Below the pieces are notes generated by a model. That model had not been told where the DNA came from and made no database searches. It saw only the letters and a program-made list of their open reading frames with translations. The translations under genes and the position numbers were made by a program. A stretch of 64,000 bases of DNA, from positions 4,964,501 through 5,028,500 of the forward strand of contig NC_088295.1 of the NCBI RefSeq assembly GCF_032854445.1, read 5' to 3'. Below are positions 1 through 12,600 of this stretch, one piece after another. The DNA comes from Liolophura sinensis (Eukaryota > Mollusca > Polyplacophora > Chitonida > Chitonidae). Positions within the stretch are counted from its first letter, which is position 1. Each line of letters opens with the position of its first letter.

Positions 1-554
1 TAAGTCTCATTGACATTTGATGATGTATGAACAGATTTATCTTTTACTAGAACTACTCATTTATACTTTAGTGATGTAGTCCATTGAAATAGAGATAGTA
101 GATTCCCTGCATTTTCGATTTTTACAGACTTAACATTAGACTAGTATTGGTATTTGTTGAGTTTTTTTTAATTTAATTATTTATGATATGGATGTTTACA
201 ACATACACAAGAGCACAGGTATTTTGTTTATATGATGACGGTCAGATTTATTGGTGATACAGTTTAGTGGTATTCATGGAACTCTTTAATGAAGCTCCAT
301 GAAATTTGATAGCTGCATTAATACTCCCACATGGCACGTGTTTTCTCAGGGAGAAATGTCTATCACCGCTCTAAAAATAACCTGCTAATCAAAAGTTCTG
401 ACTAACAAAAGAGTTTGAGGACAGCTGATAATTTTTTCTGTAATTCTCAGTGACATTGATGGATTAATGGGTAGTCTGGTCAAGTATTGTAGTCTGTCAG
501 CATAATGGTGTAACTGCAGACGGTATTAATGTTCACTGGACGTTTGTGTTACAG
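1..554 (+). other. Intron of the RGS9-like gene, upstream part
   Basis: AT-rich intron sequence ending in the acceptor of exon a at 553-554. I see no exon in it. Confidence 0.6.
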
Positions 555-619
555 CCATTTACCTGGCAAAGAGAACAATGCGCAATAAGCAGAAACATGG
601 CTTGGAAGAATATGAGCAG
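555..619 (+). CDS. RGS9: RGS9-like exon a (DEP-helical extension)
   Basis: Follows an acceptor TTACAG and ends at CAG|GTAAGA. It starts with two bases of a split codon and then reads [20 protein letters not shown], close to the R7 segment after the DEP domain. It is the first exon of the gene inside the window. Confidence 0.85.
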
Positions 620-3600
620 GTAAGAAGATGATTTGCCATTATGTCATAGCTCTTGGAAAATACAAATTCATCAGCTGTTGGCAGTCACCATCAGTCAGCT
701 GTTGGCAGTCACCATCAGTCAGCTGTTGGCGGTCACCATCAGTCAGCTGTTGGCAGTCACCATCAGTCAGCTGTTAACAGTCACCATCAGTCAGCTGATG
801 GCAGTCACCATCAGTCACCTGTTGGCAGTCACCATCAGTCAGCTGTTGGCGGTCACCATCAGTCAGCTGTTGGCAGTCACCATCAGTCAGCTGTTAACAG
901 TCACCATCAGTCAGCTGTTGGCAGTCACCATCAGTCAGCTGATGGCAGTCACCCTCATTCAGCTGTTGGCAGTCACCATCAGTCAGCTGTTGGCCGTCAC
1001 CATCAGTCAGCTGTTGGCAGTCACCATCAGTCAACTGTTGGCAGTCACCATCAGTCAGCTGTTGGCAGTCACCATCAGTCAGCTGTTGGCAGTCACCATC
1101 AGTCAGCTGTTGACAGTCACCATCAGTCAGCTGTTGACAGTCACCATCAGTCATCTGTTGGCAGTCACCTGTTGGCAGTCACCATCAGTCAACTGTTGGC
1201 AGTCACCATCAGTCAGCTGTTGGCAGTCACCATCAGTCAGCTGTTGGCAGTCACTCTTATGCTAGTCGTTGACAGTCACCATCAGTTAAATGATAGTTGT
1301 TGACAATCAAACTTAGTCAGCTGTAGGGTAGTCACAATCAGATTTCCAAAAAAGTTATCTCTGCCCTGATTTAAAGACCATTTGTATTTATCCTCTCGTT
1401 TAAAATTCAGTATAATATTGTCCTCACAAAAATACTCCTAAAGAAACTTTGATTCCAATTTTTCTTGACCAGAACTTCAGAGTTGGATTTACTTGTAGAT
1501 GTTGACTTTTGGTTTAATTAGTACATGTATATCATATTGCCTCTTTGTCTTATAAAACCGGCCCGGATAGCACAGTTGGTAGAGCGTCCGCTTCGGGACT
1601 GGTAGATCCAGGATCAATCCTTGATCGAGTCACACCTAAGACTTTAAAAGAGGAAGTTGTATCTTCCTCGCTTGGCGTTCAGCATGAAGGGGATAGTGCA
1701 ACGACTGGTTGACCCGTATTAGTATAATGGCTCGGGCAGGGCGGCTTACTTGCCTTCGGTAAGTCGTCTCAGTGAAGCAGCACTAAATAAAAGAGCGGTG
1801 GAAATCCGTCCTGCAACAAGCAGGCACATTACACGTACATGCACCCTAATGATTCCTTCGCCGTCATATGACTGAAAAATTGTTGAGTACGACGTTAAAC
1901 CCCAAGCACTCACTCACTCCTTTGTCTTATAAACCTGCGTGGTGTGGCATTATGAGAAGAACACAAAATATATCTGCTTCCAGTATTTGCAGTCTAAATT
2001 TGGAGGCATCATCTCCAATGTCAAGACCACTAAAATAACCATTGTCATTATCGCATTGAGGTGTATGATGATGATTGCCAGGGCTACTTAAATACACCTT
2101 TTTGATGTGACAGAGTGTAAAGCTGACACGACATAACCTTCACATAATTGTCATTGAGTAGTGACAATTATGTCTCCAGTCCAGGCATTATGGGCTACAT
2201 GGTACTACTTCTCACGCTTTGGGATTAAAAGCCTGTGGGCTTCTTAGCTGGATCACACCTACATGTACAAGGGATGTCCCAAGAGAAGTTAATGTGCTGC
2301 CTGTCCTGTCAGTGTGCCCTATCTGAGTCCAGTTGCAGGGGTTTCCAGGTTATCAAGAAACTACTGTAAACCACTTGACCTTTTGTTTTATTAGATCAGC
2401 ATTTACAGAAAGTTTACATGTAACTGTTCTGGTGGTTTGTTCCAGGCATCATTCAATAAGCTACAGAAAATGCTATGTGATAAATGGGAGTTCATCTTTA
2501 TGCAAGCAGAGGAACAAGTCAGGTCAGTTTCTCTTCACTGTTATAACCGGCTGTCATTATGGCAGCAGGTGGATGTTTGGTACCTTACACAGTGTCTTAT
2601 GTCCTGAACAGAGGTTGATCCTGTGTGGCCAACCTTATCACATCCTCCCCAGATTGAGTTTGTCTTTTAATGTTCCTTCTTAATGTTTGAGCTCCCAAAC
2701 TGTTGGCCGCCCAAGCTAATCAAGCTGTAAGTATGATGGTTTCCCAATGAAATGTTTATTAAAAAAGTTTATTGTCAGTTTGATTTGTGTTTTACAAAAA
2801 TTATTTACACATGGTCACTATGACACCATTAAAGTTTGGAATCACAAGCTTTTTCTTGAAGTGGTGTGTCTAACTATCATTATATGGAAATTAACGCAGT
2901 TTTGAAAATGATTTATTTATCTCAGTTTGTAAAATACAGCATAAGTCACCACTATAACTATAAGAATTATTTGTTAAAAACAGAGGAGTATACAATATCT
3001 CTCTTATATCAACTGTTGGCAATCTTCATATTGATAGGGACAGTTCTGATCATTCTGACCATAAAAGCAATTTCATGGTGAGCTTGTCCTGCTTGGAATG
3101 GCTTAGAATGCAAAATCAAAATGGCAACATCATTTACGCACTGATTTTCAGTCAAATTTAAAAATTATTTCAACCAGTAAATTGCAACATGTCTATTTAT
3201 GATTTCAGCTGATGAATTAAGTGATGTATTATTGACTGTCTTCATGGCTTAAGAAATGCAGTTGTATGTACTGTTTTTACTTGTTCATGTATTGTCGTAG
3301 AGTAAATCGTACAGGTTGCCAGTGTTATCCTCTTTAAATAAAGATGTCATTCTTTCACCCATTCTAAGCATACATTTTGTATGTTTAGATTTTAGTCTCT
3401 GTATACAGTCCAGTCAAGGAGTGTACTTCCTTAGTGTTAGATTCGTGGTTCAGTGCCAAATCAAATCATATCTACAGCTCAGAAACCTTTGTACTATCTG
3501 GCTTGGAGTTCGCCGTCAGCGGGTAGACCATGTGCTGTTTATGTTCGCTTTAAGTTCTGCCCGATACATGCACATCACTCTTGTGACATGACTAAAATAT

Positions 3601-6600
3601 TGTTGAAAGAGACATTGAGCACCAAATAAACAGAATACAACCCCTTTCTTACAGGGTACCCGTCTGTTCTTTTTCCAGGTACTACAATTGTGTATAGTTG
3701 CTTGAAATGCATGATATCCGTGGTAAGTTTAACCAGAGTGCTGGATTGAGGTTTACGTCTGATTTGGTTACTTCTTGTAAGGTGCATGGATCATGTCATT
3801 TATCTTTATTTGTAGACTGGCGAAGGATCGTAAAAAAGGTGAGCGTGTTGTCGTGGACAGTCAGGAGAGAGCATTCTGGAGAGTCCACCGACCCCCGGTG
3901 AGTTTGCACACCTGACAGGTGAATACCTGCAGGACATAGGAATAAACTGATAGTGGGTTACAACAGAAGCTGTTACAGTGAGTTTGTTATCCCCATAGCT
4001 GGTGTATGTGTGGTAGATGTGGACAGCATCTGCAGGTTTATCGTAGGTATCATACTCGGTACATAAAGAGAGCTAATTCAATGTATCTAGCCTTGTGTCA
4101 TCAAGCCAAAGTGTGCAAAGTTGGCACAGCAGTCAATAACAAGGTGATGTTGTTGTTTGCAGCCTGGTCAGATCAAACATCTACAGCAAGCCCCTCAGAG
4201 GAACATTCAGCCTAGTCAAATGGCAGCCCGTAGGAAGAAAAACATCGATTTGCTAAGGAGAGAGGTGGGTACATCAGAGAGTACTTTGTGTACATCCAGG
4301 AGTATTTTATGTTCATTTAGGAGTATTTGTGTACATTTAAGAGTATCTCATGTAAAGTACTTTGTTGCTCTATGAACAGTTTTCAAATGTAATTAACAAG
4401 CTCACACTTCACTGAGCAGTAAAACTACATTTCTGCTACTGCCACCAACAGTTCATGTTTTCGTCAGTTTTAATGATAATGAGTTCGGGACATAAAACTT
4501 CACAATAGGTGCACCTTGATTGTTCTATGATCGCCATTTTATGATGAAGGGGAATTCAGGAGGAAACTGTCTGGAGATTGATGAGCATGACCACCCAGTA
4601 CCTTTACAGATATGGAGTGGCATGTCAAATCTCCATTAATATGAATGCCGAGATTTTCATATACAAATTTTATACCTGAACTTAGCACCCTGCAAATTCT
4701 TACTTGTACATTACCAGCAGATGACTCAATCTGCATTTAAAGCGACTGCTTATAGTCGCAGGGCTCAATATCTCCCTGTGTCTATGATTTTTTCCAACGA
4801 AAGGCAAAAAAATAATCTTACCTCTCGTTGGCGACACCTGTGCATATTTGCATACAGGTAATCATAAAACATGCACGTTATTTGATATATAGCCAGTCAG
4901 TGTTGTGCAAACTTCTGATATGTCAACATGTCTGAATCCCCATATGCCAAATAATGCTACCTAAAAAGGGTAGCCCTGATAGTCTGCGGAAACTATGTTT
5001 TCTGTGTTTAAAAAATGTTTTTTCAAAACGCATGAAAGTTTACTCTTCTGCAATAGGAGGACAGTAAAGAAATGACATAGAAGGGCATACTTCATTCATA
5101 TTATACGGGAGGCTGATGACAAATATTTCTCAGTGAAATCCATTTGTAGCTGAAATACATGTGTACAGATGTTTGTTGCATAATGTGGGCTGAGAATAGA
5201 CATCCACTGGTGAGCGTGAATATGCACAAGATACACACATACATTATACACAAGATAATACTGCGACGTGACTTCATCATTACCCGAAGAATCTTTCAGT
5301 TAAGAGATTCGCACACCTTGTTGTCAGTGAAGTGACACAGATTAGGGACCATAGCTGCCATACAGGGTAATGAACCGTGCAGGGGGCAGGGAGGTGGGTG
5401 CTAATCACCTACTTCTGTCATGTTACCACTATTTCAGCCAGTGCGAAAGTAAACGACAATAACTGTTGGTGGAATTTACTGTATATCCTATAGTGCTTTG
5501 TGTACATCCAGGAGTACTCCTGCATGAGTCCATATAAGTACTTTTTGTATGTCCATGATTATTTTGCTACATTTTTAAACACACAAGTGAATAAAATTAG
5601 AATATTACAATGTACACACAGGCAGATTATGTTTTAGCTTTTGGGTAATGTCAGAATAATTACAAGATATGCATCTCCTGTGTCTAGGGAACTCATATTA
5701 TCTTCCTTTGCAAACATTGCTGGGCATCAGCAGGTACATGTATTCCCGTGTATGGATATGTGTCTGTGGATTGACTTTAAGAACAAGACAGATCAGCAGC
5801 ATTTTTCTCGTGTTCCAGTTGGCATATCTATCTTTGTCTATGGCCAGACCACGCCTGAAGGTTTCCAAGGCAGTTGAAAGGTACAGTATATTTATGACAT
5901 GATACACAGGTATCTGAGGTTTATTTTGGGCTTTGCCTGTGAAATACTCTTGAGTACTGTGCTTTAAATAACATTCAAATAATTAAATTTTATATAAGGT
6001 GAGACTTATTTTTGTTTTGTCTTCATAGAAACGTGCTTGGATACTAGCGTAATTTTTTGTACTGGTGCTTAGATGTTCCAGGCTTTAATCAGTAGCATAC
6101 AAAGTAGACTGTGAAATGGCCTATATGTAACTGTATTCCTCGACTGGACTGGTTCTGTAATGAAATGATGGAAAGTGCACCTTGATTCTGTTCAGACATC
6201 ATATTTATTAATTTAGACAAGTTCTGTACTTGCATTACAGTTCCATACTGGAATGATTGGATAATTAGGGTTTACCACATCATGCATGCTGGAACAGTGA
6301 CATAATATATACCTGCTGTCCATATCCTCTGTTCAGTTTTAATGTGCGTTTTGAGATGTACAAAGAGCATGACCCTGCCCTGTCGCAGCCTCAGCCATCC
6401 AATCCATGGATCACGGATGATGTCACATTCTGGGAGCTAGAGGCGGATCTGTAAGTTATACCTGTGAACACTGCATCCCGCTGATCCAGTTTATAAGATT
6501 TACTCCAATCATCAAATCATTTTACACTGGAGTTACAGGTTCTAGAGCATCAGTCACTGCCTGATGAACATTTTTATTTGTTACTAGTAATTCTGAGTTG

Positions 6601-9600
6601 TTCTAAAGTGTAGTTTTGTCTGACCAACCTAATTAAAGAAAATCACAGATAGAATTAGTTTAACGATTACAGGACCACTTGTCAGGCAGAGAGCACCTGT
6701 GATTTAGGTATTTTTACTATAATATCCAACATACCATTGTACAGATACAGAATGAACAGTGTCCTGTTTACAGTGTCCATGATGCAGATGAGCTTCTCGA
6801 AGCAGTCTGCATTACACTTATTTGATCCTCTAACACTAACCAGAGACAAAACCATTTAAATAAATAAACCAATGATCATCAAGTGAATCAACTGGACAAA
6901 CTCTGATATCAGCCACTTCCAGAATGGCATAGTCATTCCACATAGCGGCACAAGACTTTTTTCCCCCTTTTAATAAGACTAACCGATATATGTGTTTGGT
7001 GTGTTTAGGATTGAGTTCCCGACAGAGCGGCGGGTCAAGCGCTGGGCGTTTGGATTTTATGACCTGATGAGCGACCCGCGAGGGAGGATAGAGTTTGAGC
7101 AGTTTCTACAGAAGGAATACAGTCAGGAGAATATTCGCTTCTGGAAGGCCTGCGAGCAGATGAAGATAACCAGCCTATCTAAAGTGCCTCACCTAGCTGA
7201 CAAGATCTACAAGTGAGCTTACATCTTAGTACACCTGACATCCTGAAAAACACCTCAGAGATCATGGTCTACAAGTGAGCTTACATCTTAGTACACATGA
7301 CATCCTAAAAAAACACCTCAGAGGTCATGGTCTACAAGTAAGCTTACATCTAAGTACATCTGACATCCTGAAAAACACCTCAGAAGTCATGTTCTACAAG
7401 TGAGCTCACATCTTAGTACACCTGACATCCTAAAAAAACCCTCAGAGGTCATGGTCTACAAAAGTAAGCTTACATCTTAGTACACCTGACATGCTGAAAA
7501 ACACCTCAGAGGTCATGGTCTACAAGTAAGCTTACATCTTAGTACACCTGACATCCTGAAAAAACCCTCAGAGGTCATGGTCTACAAGTAAGCTTACATC
7601 TTAGTACACCTGACATCTTCAAGAAATCCTCAGGGCTGTTGTTTACAAGTGAGCTTACATCTTAGTACACCTGACATCCTGAAAAACACCTCCGAGGTCA
7701 TGGTCTACAAGTAAGCTTACATCTTAGTACACCTGACATCTTCAAGAAATCCTCAGGGCTGTTGTTTACAAGTGAGCTTACATCTTAGTAAACCTGACAT
7801 CCTCAAATACCTTTAAGTGAGCTTACATCTTAGTAAACCTGACATCCTCAAACACCTTCAAGTGAGCTTACATCTGAGATTTAGTACAGTTGACACCTGA
7901 TTGTGTTAAACTTTTTCCCTGTATAGATGTTAGAAACAGTTTAGGATGATATTTATTTATATATTGTGTAATAAACTTCTCTGTGAATTTGTATGGTAAG
8001 TTATACTATATATGTGTGAAGTGTGTTTGTACGCATTTCAGGGAGTTTCTGGCAGCAGGTGCCCCCTGTGAGGTGAACATAGACTGTCGTACCATGGACA
8101 AAGTCCTAGAGAATCTGAAGAAGCCCAGCAGGTAAAAAGCCTATACTATAGTATAGAAAGGAAATGGTTGAGACATTAATTACAGTGTGGGAGACAGTTA
8201 CTTTTGATGATCAGTGTCATATATGAAAAATGCTGGTTTTCCTTGCAGCTTTGTTTCTTATCTTATCTAGCTAAGTGATGCTTTCGTATCTGTCTATATT
8301 CTCAAATGAAGTAGATCATTGCAACAGTCTACATAAATACAGAGTTCGCCATGGTGGCTACCTCCTTGGCTGTACGTGGGAATGTTTGCCAGCAACCTGC
8401 GGATGGCCTTGGGTTTCCCCGGGGCATCCCACCATAATGGTAATCACCATTGTATAGATGAAATATTCTTGAGTGTGGCGTAAAAAAACAATCAAATCAA
8501 TAAATAAATACAGTATTGTTAAAACCTTTTTAATCAGTGTTTGTGTTGTTTACAGGTACACATTTGAGGCTGCACAACATCACATCTACATGCTGATGAA
8601 GAAAGACAGTTACTCCAGATTTCTCCGATCAGAAGACTACAAGAATTTGTTAGCCTGTGCACATAACCCTGGAGGGAAGAAAAAGTAGGCTATTATAGCT
8701 TCATCCAGCTGCAACATATGTTGCCCACGTGGCGAATTTCCACATACACTGTGGTTGTTTTCAGAAACATGCCTTTAGGCTGCTGTTTAATTACTGCTCT
8801 TTATTGCTGCATCTGTCTGCCCCAGATGTTGTTAATGTGCCAAGTTTTTAAATACACACTGGTGCATAGAGGTGAAATACATTATGGCCCACATATGCTT
8901 TCAAATACATACATTTGCATGTTTCTAGGGTTTCTTTCATATTCCATTCCTTTGATATTGAGGTTTCCATTTCCTTTATCTTTCTTAATATAAAGAATAG
9001 TTGAATTGCTGTAATAAAAATCATGTTGTTATCTCTTCCAAACTGTGCAATATCTAGGGAACTAATGGGCAGATCATCACCTTGTGTATTGATCAACTTT
9101 TAGGTTTATTTGCCCTCATGTTGTCACTTTGTCAGTATTTTGACATCGCAGCAGACAATAATCTTGTCTGTGATATATCTATAACTGCACAGTCCTTGAA
9201 ACCCCTTGAAAGTGCTTGAAAAATACAATTTCGTTTTCACATTCTTGAAAGTCCTTAAAAAAGACAAATACTCCTGGAAACTCCTTGAAAATCCTAGTTT
9301 GTCCCGAACTTAAATATTGTCTGCTGACCACCCAGTCTGTATATTGGGGGCTCGCAGATAATTTTCCCATAATCAGGGCTTCCGCTGGCACTTGCCATTG
9401 TCGCAAATTTAGAACAATTTTTTGAAATGGCGATAAAATTTGAAGAACATGCGAATGTTTTTGGCGACAAATTTATTTACTTAAGAAAAAAATGCAAAAA
9501 TTTTACAAAATCTACCATGAGAGTTTTCTGGGGTTTATAGCAGATTTCGCAATTTTTCTAATTAAAATAATCCGCTTACTTTCATTTCAAACGGCCTTAT

Positions 9601-12600
9601 CTCGACGAAACAACAACAACACAGTCATATGGCGATTACTTGACAGAAATCTACAAAGCAGGTTCAGCATTGTTGCAAGTTGACTTACAATAAATAACAC
9701 TTGAAATCATTTTTGTTAAATAACAAATGAGAATCATGGCATTTTGGGGGAGGCCTTTCATCGCCAATTGGAAAAAAAAAAAATTATCAAGGGAGATAAA
9801 TCAAGGTAGAGGTATAACTGTAAATGAAATTACCTCCCATGAAAAATTTAAACTTTTCCGCTCAGTAAACTATTTTTTGGGGATCCGAAGTAAATTAGAT
9901 GTTTCAGAATATGTGCCGTTACATAAATGTGTACGCCGTCTGGTTTTCTCCTGTCAGACTGTGTTACTCCAATGTACTGATCATAATGTTGCATTTAAAT
10001 AAACTGAATATACAAATTAATTTCGTAACAAATTTTTCTGACAGAGGAAATTACATTTTACTACTATCTTACAGAAAGGTTGAAAAAAGGATTGATTTTT
10101 TTTTTCCAAAAAGCAAAAACACACTGCCAGGCATTGGTCCATTATTTTGAGGGTAATTGTTCTAAATGTAACGTTTGATAAACTCCAGCTATAGCTGGAA
10201 GAGACCAAACTGATTCTAGCAGCTACACCAAGGCAGATAAAAATGAATTACAGAAGGAGACCTACAAGAGTCATGGCCACTAAGGAGGTATGGCTAAAGA
10301 AAAATAGTATTCACTACAAAATCTGATGAGTAGCTAAAAAGAATGGCTAAAAAATACCGACCCAGAGGAAGCCCTGCATGATGATATATGGCCTTCATTT
10401 TTTACTGAGCCAAGGCCGGGTCAAAGAATGTGTCGCATTACAGAGGTGAAGGTCAGATATTTCTTGCAAAAGCAAGCGTACTATTCAGTATACTTGCATG
10501 CAAATTAAAGCATCTATAATTGAGACTTAAAATATAGTCTATAATTTGCACAATGGTATGTTTAAACTAGCCTTGAAAATGACAAAAAACTCCAGGAAAA
10601 CTCCTTGAATTTCATTTTCATATACCTGTACGAACTCTGTTTAATTCAGTTTGGTTTGACTCTTAAAATCACTGGTCTTCAGAAGTGATTAACTTTTGTA
10701 GTTTTTCAGTCTGCTTGTATGTCCAGTCATCAGTACATTGACATTTTAGTGGACCAAAGACTTATCCCTGCTATTTCTCTTGATCTATTGAACAGGATGT
10801 AATAAAAGTTGGTTTGGAGCTTAATTATATGTACAATGGAAAACCATCTCCACAAAATGGTGTGCTTTTCTGCATACGGTTGTAAGAACAGATTGTCAAA
10901 GAACCCTGAAGTTATTTCCAAACACAGCCAAATCTTGGCCGGGCTGACAGGAGTTGGGATAAGAAACCCTGGCGGACAGCTCAATTTTAATAGCATGGAG
11001 AAAAAGATTAGGCTTTAAATATGTGTGTATAAAGTCTGGTGATAAGGCTTGGTGGGTGTAAAACGAAGCGGGAGTTCACTCGTCGTTAGTGTGATCAATC
11101 CTCGGTATGCCAGTAAAGTGAAAGGAAAGTAGACACAGCCACATGATGACATCCAATGAATGTCGCTTTCATGCACGCTATGCCACTGGCTGTGTCCCTC
11201 CTGTGGATCAAAGAGTGAGCTTCTAACAAATTGTGAACTGTGTACAACAATGCAATGGCTATTTGACAGCTGTGGCAATGCTAGCAGTTTCTAACTGGCT
11301 ACAGAGGACAATTAAAATTGAAAACAATCCAAGACTAATCATGTTGCTTGACTGTGTTAATCAAGAATTAATAACTGGGGTTGAAATACTGGTTGTTGAT
11401 TAAAATTATTCATCAAAGGTGCGAGAACAAGTGACATCTCTTTGAATACTGCTCATGGTAGGTGCGCAGGCAATCTTACAGTGATAATCCATCCACCATT
11501 GTTTTAATCTCTGTCTGATCCAGATCTACGAGGATTAGCGACACCGCAGGAAACAAAAGAGGATTAAAGCTAGCCTTCATAATACCTGTTTGACGTGCTT
11601 CTGTATTTCTGGCCGTAATATAACTAGAATGATTAAACAGTTGTAAGAATTTTTTTTAGTATTGCCTTGATTAAATGCGCGAAAATTAATCTTAGTAAAT
11701 CTACTAAGGGGGAATAAAATAATGTTTACTGTGAAGCGGACAGAAGGAAAGAATAACAAGTATTAAATCTGATATACACATGAAATGGAGACTTACAGTG
11801 TAACACTGGATATAGCTATAGCTTACCAGTCCGTATTGCCAGTGCGGTTGGAAATGCCAGGACAGTGATCCAATTCAGCATCTGAAACTGTGAATCTGAA
11901 AGTCTGACCAGGGATGCCAGTGTCATAAATCAGAGTTTCAGTGTCGTATACTATGAGTTCAAATTGATACGACAGTGTATTTACTTCTCTGTAGCTAGAA
12001 TTCATCTTCAGAATGACATCGTTTTAATAGGCATCACCAGGTTATATATGCCAGCTGGAGTTGCTTTGGCCATCTATGATGTCACCCGCTGAGCTTTACT
12101 GGGCCACTGGCTGGAGATTGGCTAGGGTAGTAAATCTTTTGTTTTTGGTGGATTTAAAGTCATAATTACGTTTCTCATAGGCGATCCTGGTAAAATACTG
12201 TTAAACAGGTTACAATCTCGAGACTTGGGACAAGTAGCTAAATCTGGACACTAATCCTTTAAGGTAAATATTGAGGATGTTATCTCAAAGTACTGCATTC
12301 ATTGAGCTCAGGTTTTGCATATGTATACTGCATAATGACACAAGAGGGATGTTCTATCATTGATGCCCTGCAATTCTATGTAATTACTTTAAGTGACAAA
12401 ATTCCTGACTTCGCATCTCTGCTGTATTAGAATCCATGTGAAAGTAAACATTTAAGTATACGTACATGTACCCTGGGTAGTGAAATGAGGATTTGCATTC
12501 AAGTGTCTCCATACATGTAGGTAAACATTCAGAGTTAAATCTAACCATTCAGAGTATATAAGTACATAAATATTCCCCATATATGTTCAGATATTGCAAC

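Noticed and set aside
633-1303. Overlapping open frames of over 200 codons on both strands
   Set aside because: By-products of the 24-bp array; low-complexity repeats with no start context or family match.
1558-1640. tRNA gene at the head of the SINE
   Set aside because: Degenerate B box, continuous with a SINE body and bounded by target duplications.
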